From assembly GCF_014196115.1 (NCBI RefSeq), contig NZ_JACIDB010000002.1, positions 1 through 64,000 of the forward strand: DNA of 64,000 bases, read 5' to 3'. Position numbers and translations under genes: made by a program. This DNA comes from Sphingomonas aquatilis (GTDB lineage: Bacteria > Pseudomonadota > Alphaproteobacteria > Sphingomonadales > Sphingomonadaceae). The notes below the pieces were generated by a model. It did no database searches. It saw only the letters and a program-made list of their open reading frames with translations, and had not been told where the DNA came from. Positions 25,863 through 33,760 of this stretch are shown piece by piece (position 1 is the first letter of the stretch; each line of letters begins with the position of its first letter).

Positions 25863-26576
25863 ATGGCGGTGCGCAGGCAGGTGAGAATGAACCGCACCGG
25901 AGGCGGCAGATCGCAGATGGCCGGAATCACGCCGCCGAGGCCAGCCGGCGGCAGGTCGACGGCGGGCGATCCTACCGGTGCCGGTCGTGGCTGCGGCGTG
26001 GTGCTGGTGATCGCCATCGCCCTCTTCGCGATCGGGAAGTGTTCGTCGAGCGCGCCGAACGACGCGACGGTCTCCGAGCCGATGGTCGGTGCGGCAGGCG
26101 CTTCGGAACCGGCCCGCGTGTCCGCTCGGAGCCTCAACTGCCGGGCCGAGCCTACGTCGTCGGCACGCGTGGTCGAAGCGCTGAGCAGGAACGAGCAGGT
26201 GGTGGTGGCCGAGCGTCGCGATGGTTGGGCCGGTCTCACCCGTGCCGGCGGCACCTGCTGGGTTTCCGAAGACTTCCTGGACCGCGGCACCGCCGATGCG
26301 GCCGGCGCGGCGACCCGATCCGGCGGTACGCGCGGTCTGCTGACCGCGGGTTCGGCCGTGGGCGCCGGTGCGGCAGGCGCGTACGTAGCCACGCGCGCCG
26401 GCGTTCATCACGCGAAGCGTCGATCGACGTCGCACGGAAGACATGGACGTCGTAGCCGCGGCGGAGGATCCTATTTCGGCGGCGGATGCCCGTGCTCCGG
26501 TTCGCAGATCTGCATCGGGCCGCGTGGAGGGAGGTACTGCATCACCAGCGGCGGCAACAAGCGGTACGGGGTTTGA
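25863..26576 (+). CDS. Membrane-anchored SH3-domain protein with Cys-rich C-terminal tail
   Basis: This 237-residue protein has a basic N-terminus, one membrane segment (GVVLVIAIALFAIGKC, about 47-62), a bacterial SH3 fold (about 84-144, with LNCRAEPTSSARVVEALSR), a Gly/Ala-rich second hydrophobic stretch, and a tail with CPCSGSQICIGPRGGRYCIT. The GPRGGRY..GNKRYG tail resembles the basic adaptor domain found next to bacterial micronucleases. It probably sits in the inner membrane with SH3 in the periplasm. It is divergent from the AAA+ operon and may be regulated with it. The ATG at 25863 starts the well-formed part; an upstream extension is possible. Confidence 0.7.
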   Translation: MAVRRQVRMNRTGGGRSQMAGITPPRPAGGRSTAGDPTGAGRGCGVVLVIAIALFAIGKCSSSAPNDATVSEPMVGAAGASEPARVSARSLNCRAEPTSSARVVEALSRNEQVVVAERRDGWAGLTRAGGTCWVSEDFLDRGTADAAGAATRSGGTRGLLTAGSAVGAGAAGAYVATRAGVHHAKRRSTSHGRHGRRSRGGGSYFGGGCPCSGSQICIGPRGGRYCITSGGNKRYGV

Positions 26577-26831
26577 GCCTGCTTCCCCTTTTCCCCAGTT
26601 TGACGCCGAAGTTCGTGCTTTCGAGTAACTAATTTGTCGGCGTGGCCCCATGTTGTCGGGAGGGGCCGCAGGCCTCATTTCGACGACCTGGCCGGGTGCC
26701 GGGGGTTCATCCCCTCACGCTTGAAGATCGCGGAGCGCCGGTGTGGCCCAGCGGTGCACGACCACTTGGACGAGCCATCGGCAGCCGTACGTCTCGCCGA
26801 GTTCGAATCGTTTGCGCCCTGCTGCAGACAT

Positions 26832-26923
26832 GGAAACGCCAGGTGAGGACTAGCCTGACCTGGCGCACCGTATTCGATGTCGAGGGCGCATGGCGCGAGC
26901 CAGTGGGGCCACTTCGACTGCTG
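26832..26923 (+). repeat. Hairpin repeat, copy 1
   Basis: An 8-bp stem (26837-26844 with 26858-26865), a G-G mismatch, three more pairs and an ACTAG loop are followed by a conserved stretch ending AGTGGGGCCACTTCGACTG. It matches copy 2 along its whole length, with two compensatory base-pair changes in the stem. Confidence 0.75.
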
Positions 26924-27009
26924 TTTCCCGAGTACCTCCACGGAAGTTAATGTCAAGTGAGGATGGTACCGCAGGGATCGACGGACGATGCATGGTTGCC
27001 CTAGACGCG

Positions 27010-27098
27010 AAAACACCAGGTGGGGACTAGCCCGACCTGGTGCTCCGAATTCCTGTCGAGGGCGCTTGGCGTTGACCAGTGGGGCCACTTCGACTGCT
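27010..27098 (+). repeat. Hairpin repeat, copy 2
   Basis: It has the same architecture as copy 1: stem 27014-27021 with 27035-27042, G-G mismatch, three pairs, ACTAG loop and the same AGTGGGGCCACTTCGACTG end. Two stem pairs differ from copy 1 on both strands (A-T for G-C, and G-C for A-T), so the fold is preserved. It ends 19 bp before the HEPN gene. Confidence 0.75.
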
Positions 27099-27117
27099 CA
27101 GGTAAGCCTACAACCGC

Positions 27118-28188
27118 ATGGCCGACAGTCAAGTTCCGTACCCTTATCTCGCCGACCAGGTCACCGCGATAAGGGCCTCCATCTCGGAGCCTCGGTTCGG
27201 CGCATACCTGTACAAGGGCGGCGGCGACGTGGAGTACGCGCTCAGCTTGTACCTGTACAATGCGCGGCTGGCGAAGGCCTTCCTGTACCCCCTTCACGTG
27301 GTGGAGGTGACGTTGAGGAACGCGATCGATCAATACCTCGTATCGAGATACGGCATCAATTGGCCACACGAGAACGCGTTTCGCGATGGGGTTCTGAGCG
27401 ATCCCGGGCGTGCGAACCTTGATAAGGCCGTGACCCGCGCCGGAGCGGGGGCGAGCCGCGGCCAAATCGTCTCGGAACTCACCTTCGACTTCTGGTCGAA
27501 TCTTCTCAGGCCCGAGTATCACATGCTCTGGCGAACGGGGTTGAACATCGTGCTTCCCCACGTGCGCGGCGGAATCGGTCGTCATGAGGTTCAGAAGCTC
27601 GCCAAGTCGATCAACCTGTTCCGCAACCGGGTCGCGCATCATGAGCCGATCTTGGATCAGAACGTGGGCGACGTGCAGAAGAGCATCCTCGAGCTGATCG
27701 GCCTTCGATGCGTCGAGACGGCCGCGTGGACCAAGCATCACTCGACGGTGGCCGCCGTCATGAGGAGCAGGCCGCGTGGAGGTTCGGGAGCAACGGTCTC
27801 CGCCAGGCAGGCACCCGACTTCGTACTGGTGAAGCGGGAGACGACGCTTCAGGACGTCATCTCTCAACTCGATCGTAACCGGCAGGCGGCGGTGTGCGTG
27901 GGCGACGATGATCGTCCATGTGCTGCCTTCTCAGCCCTCGATGTAACGCGCTTCATCGCGATAGACGCCGCAAGGAATGCGGGGCTCTTCGCGCCGGGTG
28001 AGCGAACCGTCGCGGATATGCTGGCCGACGTGGACGTCGAGACCCGCTGGGCCGCGATCGCGGACGGGGAACCCGTCGCACTCGGGATTGATCAACTCAG
28101 ACGGCCGCGCGTCGACGTTCTTGTCGGCGTCGACCCGATCGGCGGAAGGCCGACCGGTACGATCCTGCGGGCGCACCGTCGCTACTGA
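27118..28188 (+). CDS. Abi_2-like HEPN ribonuclease-type protein with C-terminal CBS-like domain
   Basis: In this 356-residue protein, residues 1-215 match the abortive-infection Abi/HEPN style: helical, with the LHVVEVTLRNAID motif (about 62-74) and a terminal FRNRVAHHEPIL (about 174-185) that supplies the R-X4-H HEPN catalytic pair. Residues about 235-345 look like a CBS-type nucleotide-sensing domain (TTLQDVISQLDRNRQAAVCV). HEPN proteins commonly cleave RNA on phage infection; CBS domains bind adenosyl ligands. The combination suggests a ligand-gated RNase (inference). It lies at the end of the defence-like island, just after the second hairpin repeat. Confidence 0.8.
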   Translation: MADSQVPYPYLADQVTAIRASISEPRFGAYLYKGGGDVEYALSLYLYNARLAKAFLYPLHVVEVTLRNAIDQYLVSRYGINWPHENAFRDGVLSDPGRANLDKAVTRAGAGASRGQIVSELTFDFWSNLLRPEYHMLWRTGLNIVLPHVRGGIGRHEVQKLAKSINLFRNRVAHHEPILDQNVGDVQKSILELIGLRCVETAAWTKHHSTVAAVMRSRPRGGSGATVSARQAPDFVLVKRETTLQDVISQLDRNRQAAVCVGDDDRPCAAFSALDVTRFIAIDAARNAGLFAPGERTVADMLADVDVETRWAAIADGEPVALGIDQLRRPRVDVLVGVDPIGGRPTGTILRAHRRY

Positions 28189-28370
28189 GTCGGACTTGCC
28201 CGGTCGGGGGTGCTCCGCTCGTCTCTGCAGCTTCGCGGATCGTCCGGAAGACGTGGGCAGATGCGGCCGGAATCGCGGCGGGATTACCGCCTCCGATGAT
28301 TTGGCGGATTGAACGCGGTGACGTTCCGAAGCTAGAGTGCGGATGTTCGTCAGCAGGCGGACCGAGGCGT

Positions 28371-28490
28371 GGAAACCTCGCTATTAGTAGCCGTATGCCC
28401 GGCCCGAACCAGTTTCGGCCGGGAGGCGGACGCGCATGTCCAAGGCCTTCGGGCCCAAAGGCGTCCGCGCTCGTCTAATAGCGAGTTTCC
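28371..28490 (+). ncRNA. Candidate structured RNA, three-way junction
   Basis: An outer stem pairs 28371-28387 with 28475-28490 (16 pairs, one bulged C). It encloses hairpin 1 (28398-28408 with 28414-28423, 5-base loop) and hairpin 2 (28426-28433 with 28461-28468), which is capped by GGCC-TTCG-GGCC, a cUUCGg tetraloop on the + strand. Such nested pairing in 120 bp is unlikely by chance and points to a folded RNA. No known RNA family was recognised, no promoter is identified, and expression is unproven. Confidence 0.5.
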
Positions 28491-28509
28491 AACTTCCGGC
28501 TCACGGGCC

Positions 28510-28538
28510 GGCACCGCCTCGTACCAACGGGCGGTGCC
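28510..28538 (+). terminator. Hairpin after the candidate RNA
   Basis: GGCACCGCC (28510-28518) and GGCGGTGCC (28530-28538) form a perfect 9-bp stem with an 11-base loop, 20 bp after the structured region. It could terminate that RNA, but no T-run follows. It may equally be part of a larger structure. Confidence 0.35.
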
Positions 28539-28681
28539 GCCGGCTGGACGGTCGAACGGCACCCGAGCGGAGATCGCGCATGGGCTTGTTCGTGAGACGA
28601 CTTAGCATTCGGTCGGAGGCTGGTGCCGCTTCGCGGCCGCCTGTTCGGACTGCCCCTCTGCATTCCGGTCGGGGCCGTTAG

Positions 28682-29323
28682 ATGGAGGTCGTACCGCCCG
28701 CGATCCGGGGCGGCGAGGGTCCTGCGATCCCGCTGCGCAGCTGGCTCGTTCCATCGCGCCGCATCGAAGGCATCGGCTACCAGGGCGACTGCCTGATCGC
28801 CCGCGTCAGGCTGGCTTCGTACCAGCAGCAATCCACCACGTTCGGTTCTTCGTCCGGCGTGTTCGGACTCGCCGGTCGGGGCGCGGGGTTCGTGGCCGGC
28901 GGCGGCGGCTTCGTCGACACGGTGCATCGCGGCGTCGTCAGCGTGGTGCTGGAGGATGCGGCGGGCATGCATGCCAATCTCGAGCTGCCGGCGGAGCTGG
29001 CGGTCCTCGACGGCGGCATCGTTCGCCTGGACCGGATCAACGGTCGCGTAGTCGCCGCCACCAACCTGACCGGCGGACGGGAGCCCGTGATCCTGGTCGG
29101 TCCGTCTGCCTTCATCGATCGGACCACGCTGACGAAGCGGCACGTGCTTCTGCTGATCGGAGCCGCGATGATGGTTCCGCAGATCCTCTCGCCCCATCCG
29201 TTCCTGGCGATCGGCTCGGCCGCGGCCCTGGCGGCGGCGCCTCTGCTCCGCTTGCGGAGGATGCGGTCGCAGGCACGCCAGCGAAGGCAGTTCAAGGATT
29301 ACATGCTGGAGGTGATGTCGTGA
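28682..29323 (+). CDS. Uncharacterised membrane protein
   Basis: This 213-residue protein has a soluble N-terminal part (about 1-155, beta-rich, Gly-rich AGRGAGFVAGGGGFVDT) followed by two hydrophobic helices (VLLLIGAAMMVPQIL and FLAIGSAAALAAAPLL) and a basic tail (RLRRMRSQARQRRQFK), so it is probably anchored by a C-terminal hairpin in the inner membrane. No family was recognised. The GTGA overlap with the next gene shows they are cotranscribed. The ATG at 28682 is the first in frame and has no obvious Shine-Dalgarno. Confidence 0.6.
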   Translation: MEVVPPAIRGGEGPAIPLRSWLVPSRRIEGIGYQGDCLIARVRLASYQQQSTTFGSSSGVFGLAGRGAGFVAGGGGFVDTVHRGVVSVVLEDAAGMHANLELPAELAVLDGGIVRLDRINGRVVAATNLTGGREPVILVGPSAFIDRTTLTKRHVLLLIGAAMMVPQILSPHPFLAIGSAAALAAAPLLRLRRMRSQARQRRQFKDYMLEVMS

Positions 29324-29826
29324 TCGTCTCGGCCCTCGCGATGCAGGTCGTCGTCGCCGCCGCCGTCGATCAGGCCGTTCACGATGATGCGGCCGCGCGA
29401 GTCGCGGCATCCATGCGCGGCTTCTTCCGAGCACGGCGCGGCGAGGCGGTCGAGAGTCGTGCGGCCCACCGATCCGATCCCCTTTCTCAAGGCTGGCGAA
29501 CCATCGGCGACGAGGAGCTTCGCCGAAGATCGAGCTATTCCGCTCCGACCGGGTACAGGTTCCACCGGAGGGCCAGCGTCGATCTGGACCACGATGGTCG
29601 AGCCGACGTCGTGGAGATGGTCGAACGCTCCGGCCAGATGGCGCTCCGCATAACCTACGGACGTGGTGGGCGCGTCGTGGTGGCGAACGCTCACCGGGGT
29701 CGTTGGACGGATCAGGGACTGTTCGCCGCTGGTGCCGACGCGGTCATGGTCAACTTCCCCGAGAGCGGCGCGTACTTCCTGTTTCAGCGCGAAGGGAAGC
29801 TCCGGATCGAATACGCAGGCGATTGA
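29320..29826 (+). CDS. Small secreted protein with a calcium-binding-like D-loop
   Basis: This 168-residue protein starts with GTG overlapping the upstream stop. A weak signal-like N-terminus (IVSALAMQVVVAAAVDQA) is followed by an alpha/beta domain containing DLDHDGRADVVEM (about 89-101), an FG-GAP/dockerin-like calcium loop followed by a beta-strand. This resembles single VCBS/FG-GAP units. Function unknown. It forms a two-gene unit with the membrane protein before it. Confidence 0.6.
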   Translation: MIVSALAMQVVVAAAVDQAVHDDAAARVAASMRGFFRARRGEAVESRAAHRSDPLSQGWRTIGDEELRRRSSYSAPTGYRFHRRASVDLDHDGRADVVEMVERSGQMALRITYGRGGRVVVANAHRGRWTDQGLFAAGADAVMVNFPESGAYFLFQREGKLRIEYAGD

Positions 29827-30005
29827 GGCCGCGGCGGCATGCGAGTCCATTATGCGAGGTCATCGGCCGCTTCGACCTGAGGAGGCGGTTCCGCCCATTG
29901 GTCCAAGAGTTGTTGTGGGCCGGCTCATCACCGTTCGACTGCGTCCGCGGCCTCAAGGTGGATCAATGTCGAGAACGGACGACCGGCTGGAAGCCGGCCC
30001 TTCGA

Positions 30006-30617
30006 TCAGGCCGCCACGGGCGTGGCCCAGGCGACGATCTGACCGCCTTCGCTGCGCAGCACGAAGATGTAGCCATTGTCCAGGTTGCGCAGGTCCTGGG
30101 ACGCGAGAAGCCGCCGCAAGCGGACATCTGCTCGACGGAAACCCGCCTCGATGTCGCCGGGCAGCGGGCCATCCACGAATTTCAGCGGACGCCCGGGGCG
30201 GAAGGCGAAGTATCCGCGGCGACCGCCGCCTCGGGGGACCAGAAGCGCGCGCCCGTCGTTGGTGGGCTACCACAGGCGGCAGTTGCCGAACACGACCACG
30301 TCCTCGCCGCGAGGGCTGAAGACCCCGCTGGCGATGGGCGGACCCGCCGCGTCGTCCACGTCGAACGCGATGTAGACGTAGTCGGTCCCGCTGCGGCGAA
30401 CCGTGTCGGCGCATATGCACTGCTCGCCGTGCATCAGCACGAAGCCCGCCCCGATCTGCGGTTCGCCCTTGAGGCGATCCCGGCCCCGCCGCCCGGTCAT
30501 CATGAGGGAGTAGGCGGCCGCGTGGCGCAGCATGTTCGCGCTTGCCGCGGGATCCGACGCCGACAGATCCTGAAGCGCGTGACGCACCTGGCGCATTTCC
30601 TCGGTCTCGTTCATCAT
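30006..30617 (-). pseudogene. Uncharacterised gene interrupted by one in-frame amber codon
   Basis: From the ATG at 30617 (AAGGAG seven bases upstream) the frame runs 116 codons to a TAG at 30267-30269. It then continues open in the same frame for 86 more codons to a TGA at 30006. The part after the TAG reads as normal protein (for example RALLVPRGGGRRGYFAF and GYIFVLRSEGGQIVAWATP), in line with the first part (YVYIAFDVDD, GVFSPRGEDVVVFGNCRLW). The whole would be a 203-codon gene. Either a nonsense mutation, a sequencing error or amber read-through explains it. The family is not recognised. Confidence 0.6.
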
Positions 30618-31280
30618 TTCTCAACTCCTTGCCGGTCATGACGAAGTCACGGGGCCGGGCCCGACCTCCGGTTTTTCCCCTCAGCCCCGCTTCGCACTCC
30701 GATCGCCCAGCATGCTGCTGAGGCGCTGCGGCTCGAAGGCGATGCCGCTCTTCGCCGCGGCCGCCATGTCGGCGGTCAGGCCATCCGACCGCCGGTCTTC
30801 AGGTGGAGCAGCCAATCACCAGAGCACTACCCATCGCTCCATAGTGAGGACGTTCGCGGTTTCGGCTGAGCTGATGCGTTCGTGCCGCCACGCGGCAATG
30901 TCGCCAGCGCGTTCGTCGTCACGGATATGTCCGGCCGTGCCGATGCGGTCGACATATCCCGATCAGGGGTCGGCTGAGTGATTCCGGGAGCCGTCAAGGC
31001 AGCGACAGCGACGGCGCCCGCTGCCAAAGCGGCGATCACCCTGCGGTCGATCGTCTATAAGCGTCGCCGGCCGACGGGAGCAGGCTGGTGACGGAGCGGC
31101 CATCGTAAGGCCGGTGACACCGGATGCTGCACCCTGAAGAGCGGCCTCGATGGCTCGCTTCGTCCCGTTCGCGCGGCGGCGCGCCTCGTGGACCACCTGT
31201 CCGGCGTGGTGATCTGGTGATGCCCCGGTGATGCCCGGGTTTTCCGACCGGCCCCGAAGGGCTGCTAAGTCATTGAAAAA
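30618..31280. other. Gap before the tRNA with only weak coding potential
   Basis: This 663-bp region has only short open frames. The best is a 70-codon minus-strand frame at 30827-31039 with a GTG start and a signal-like N-terminus (ALAAGAVAVAALTAPG), which I rate as doubtful. No integrase, repeat or RNA was recognised. The region may be eroded DNA at the end of the accessory segment. Confidence 0.4.
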
Positions 31281-31355
<75 letters not shown>

Positions 31356-31450
31356 ACTCGTTTTTCCGCCGGCGTTCGCCGCGGGAAGGGCGCCTAGAGA
31401 CGACCGGGGGCGGATTGTCAAGCGTTACCGGACGGGGCTAGGGTCGGGGC

Positions 31451-31606
31451 ATGGCAAATAGCGACGAACGGGCCGCCCGGCTGGCCGCGCAGCTGCGCGC
31501 GAACCTGCATCGGCGCAAGGCGCAGGCGCGCGCCGTGGCGGCGGGCACCGATCGCGGCACCGCACCCGCGCCGGTGCCGCCACCGACCGACGGATCGACC
31601 GATTAA
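31451..31606 (+). CDS. Small conserved-looking basic protein, 51 residues
   Basis: This short ORF (ANSDERAARLAAQLRANLHR..., Ala/Arg-rich helix, Pro-rich C-terminus PAPVPPPTDGSTD) is preceded by GGTCGGGG and begins with ATG at 31451. Its stop overlaps the stop of the convergent aminopeptidase by 3 bases. The amphipathic start and a length typical of small sphingomonad proteins support it; function is unknown. Confidence 0.5.
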   Translation: MANSDERAARLAAQLRANLHRRKAQARAVAAGTDRGTAPAPVPPPTDGSTD

Positions 31607-33411
31607 CCGCCGATCGGCGCGCATTTGGCGTTGAGCCACGCGCGGTCCGCAATGTCGAGCTCGGGGCCGATCCGCGCCGCCACCTCGGCATGATAGGCGT
31701 CCAGCCAGTCGCGCTCGTCGCGGGTCAGCAGCGCCGGGTCGATCAGCGTCCGCTCGATCGGCGCGAAGGTGAGCGTTTCGAAGCGCAGCATCGTCCGCTC
31801 GCGGTCGCCGCCGGGGATGGCGGCGGGGACGATCAGCAGCAGGTTCTCGATCCGGATGCCGTATTCGCCGGCCTTGTAATAGCCCGGCTCGTTCGACAGC
31901 ATCATGCCCGCGCGCAGCGGCTCCAGGCTGGCGCCGCCGGGATAATTGGGCGCCGCGATCCGCTGCGGCCCTTCATGCACGGATAGATAGCTGCCGATGC
32001 CGTGGCCGGTGCCGTGCGCGAAATCGAGCCCCGCCTCCCATAATGGCCGGCGGGCGAAGGCGTCGATCTGCGCGCCGCTGGTGCCGTCGGGGAAGACCGC
32101 GGTGGCGATGGCGATATGGCCCTTCAGCACGCGGGTGAAGCGGTCGCGCATCTCCGCGGTCGGCGGCCCGACCGGCACGACGCGGGTCACGTCGGTGGTG
32201 CCATCCGCATATTGCCCGCCCGAATCGATCAGGAACAGCTGGCCGGGCAGGATCGGAGCGTTGGATTCCTCGGTGACGTGATAATGCGGGCTGGCGCCAT
32301 GCGCGCCGGTGGCCGAGATGGTGTCGAACGACGTGTCGAGCAGGCAGCCGGTCTGTTCGCGAAAGGCGAGCAGCTGTGCGGCGGCGGAGAGTTCGGTCTG
32401 GCCGCCCTTGGGCGCCTCCGCCTCGATCCAGCGCAGGAAGCGGCTCAGCGCGGCGCCGTCGCGGATGCTGGCGGCGCGATGGCCGGCGATCTCGGCGGGG
32501 TTCTTCAGCGCTTTGGCGAGCACGACGGGGTCACGTAGCGCCAGCACCTTGGCGCCGCCTGCGGTCAACGCGTCGAACACCGCGGCGACGGCGCGCTCGG
32601 GATCGGCGGCGACGCGCTGGCCGGCGTAGCCGCGCAGCGCGGGCGCGAAGGCGTCGCGATCATGGATGCGCACCGCATTGCCCAAATGCTGGCGCACCGC
32701 ATCGTCGACCTTCTCGGGCGCGACGAACAGGTCGGTGGTGCCGTCGCTGCCGACGATCGCATAGGAGAGCGCGACCGGCGTGTGCGCGACATCGGTGCCG
32801 CGCACGTTGAGCGCCCAGGCGATCGAATCGAGCGCGGTCAGCACCACCGCATCGGCGCGCTGCGCGCCCAGCCAGTCGGCGATCGCGGCGCGCTTGGCGG
32901 CGGAGGACTGGCCCGCATGCGTATCGGCGTGGACGGTCATCCGGGCGGGCGAGGGGGCGGGGCGGTCGGTCCACACCGCGTCAATCGGGTTGCTGTCGAC
33001 CGGCACCAGCGTCACGCCGCGGTCGGCGAGCGTGGCGGCGGTGTCCTTCGCCCAGGCGCTGGTGTGCAGCCACGGGTCGTAGCCGATGCGGCTCCCCTCG
33101 CTGGCATTGGCGGCAAGCCAGCCGGCGATGCTTTCCTGCGGTACGGGGACATAGGCCCAGTCGTCCGCCGACACCTGTTCGCGCACCTGCAGCGTGTAGC
33201 GCCCATCGGTGAAGATCGCGGCCTTTTCCGCCAGTACCACCGCGCTGCCCGCCGATCCGCCGAAGCCGGTCAGCCAGCCCAGCCGCTGCGCATAGGCGCC
33301 GACATATTCGCTCATATGCTCGTCGGTCAGCGGCACGACGAAGCCGTCGAGGCCGCGGGCGGCGAGCTCTGCGCGGAGGGCGGCGAGGTTGGCGGCGGGC
33401 GTGCTGGTCAT
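31603..33411 (-). CDS. Aminopeptidase P-family metallopeptidase (M24B, Xaa-Pro aminopeptidase)
   Basis: This 602-residue cytoplasmic enzyme removes an N-terminal residue next to proline. It has two creatinase-like N-terminal domains (about 1-300), then a pita-bread catalytic domain with metal ligands: two Asp in LIDSGGQYADGTTDVTR (about 392-404), His in the HGTGHGIGSYLSVHEG segment (about 468-483), Glu in NEPGYYKAG (about 507) and Glu in GIRIENLLLI (about 520). The length around 600 matches the long, eukaryote-like subgroup common in alphaproteobacteria. It is the first clearly core gene to the right of the tRNA. Confidence 0.93.
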   Translation of the reverse strand: MTSTPAANLAALRAELAARGLDGFVVPLTDEHMSEYVGAYAQRLGWLTGFGGSAGSAVVLAEKAAIFTDGRYTLQVREQVSADDWAYVPVPQESIAGWLAANASEGSRIGYDPWLHTSAWAKDTAATLADRGVTLVPVDSNPIDAVWTDRPAPSPARMTVHADTHAGQSSAAKRAAIADWLGAQRADAVVLTALDSIAWALNVRGTDVAHTPVALSYAIVGSDGTTDLFVAPEKVDDAVRQHLGNAVRIHDRDAFAPALRGYAGQRVAADPERAVAAVFDALTAGGAKVLALRDPVVLAKALKNPAEIAGHRAASIRDGAALSRFLRWIEAEAPKGGQTELSAAAQLLAFREQTGCLLDTSFDTISATGAHGASPHYHVTEESNAPILPGQLFLIDSGGQYADGTTDVTRVVPVGPPTAEMRDRFTRVLKGHIAIATAVFPDGTSGAQIDAFARRPLWEAGLDFAHGTGHGIGSYLSVHEGPQRIAAPNYPGGASLEPLRAGMMLSNEPGYYKAGEYGIRIENLLLIVPAAIPGGDRERTMLRFETLTFAPIERTLIDPALLTRDERDWLDAYHAEVAARIGPELDIADRAWLNAKCAPIGG

Positions 33412-33760
33412 GCGTCGGGTCCTGTGATCACTCAGCTGCGCGCATACGCCCGCCGCCGCGCGGCGCCAACTCCATCAGGCCGGATCAACCCTGAGCGTGA
33501 TCGCCTGAGCGTGATCATAAGTCCTCCCCCGCCAGGGCGCATCGGGATGAACGGCCCCCGGCCGTTCAAGATCATGCCGGGGGCATGATCGACCCGATGC
33601 GGTGGCATGCCGCAGGCATGACGGAGGGGGCGGTAAGGGTAGGGCTTTGTAACCAAGGACGTTTCTGTCCTCCCCCTCCGTCACCGCCTCCGGCGGCGCC
33701 ACCTCCCCCTTGCGGGGGAGGAATAGGGGCACGGTGTCGCATGTCGATCGGCGGCCGGGA
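33412..33760. other. Intergenic region with a palindromic repeat
   Basis: This 349-bp gap between two minus-strand genes holds a CCTCCCCC-type palindromic repeat (33669-33722) and a related partial sequence near 33515-33545. No gene or RNA was seen. Confidence 0.45.
33669..33722. repeat. CCTCCCCC/GGGGGAGG palindromic repeat (family B)
   Basis: The sequence runs from CCTCCCCCTCCGTCAC to CTTGCGGGGGAGGA with an internal GC-rich hairpin. Related copies occur at 37929-38047, 53266-53316 and 54235-54281. It is an extragenic palindrome, probably a REP-like element. Confidence 0.6.

Larger units (their letters stand above)
26577..27117. other. Intergenic region with palindromic repeats and a tRNA-like sequence
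   Basis: This 541-bp stretch without a credible gene carries two copies of a hairpin repeat (26832-26923 and 27010-27098) and a degenerate tRNA-like sequence (A-box-like at 26744-26755, B-box-like at 26801-26810). The core GTGGCCCCA of the repeat also occurs once inverted near 26643. Small open frames here are repeat-derived and not convincing. Confidence 0.5.
28189..28681. other. Intergenic region with strongly structured sequence
   Basis: This 493-bp gap between the HEPN gene and the next small gene contains a nested three-stem structure (28371-28490) and a separate hairpin (28510-28538). Short open frames on both strands here overlap the structures and are probably not genes. Confidence 0.5.

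Noticed and set aside
26729..26825. tRNA-like sequence with TGGCCCAGCGGT (A-box-like) and GTTCGAATCG (B-box-like)
   Set aside because: The two boxes are about 57 bp apart, as in a long-variable-arm tRNA, but the T stem has mismatches and no acceptor stem can be formed, so it is not a functional tRNA. It may be a decayed tRNA fragment.
28371..28490. Retron msr-msd RNA
   Set aside because: The outer inverted repeat and a TAGC near the left arm recall retron RNAs, but no reverse transcriptase gene is present nearby, and the inner hairpins do not match the usual layout.
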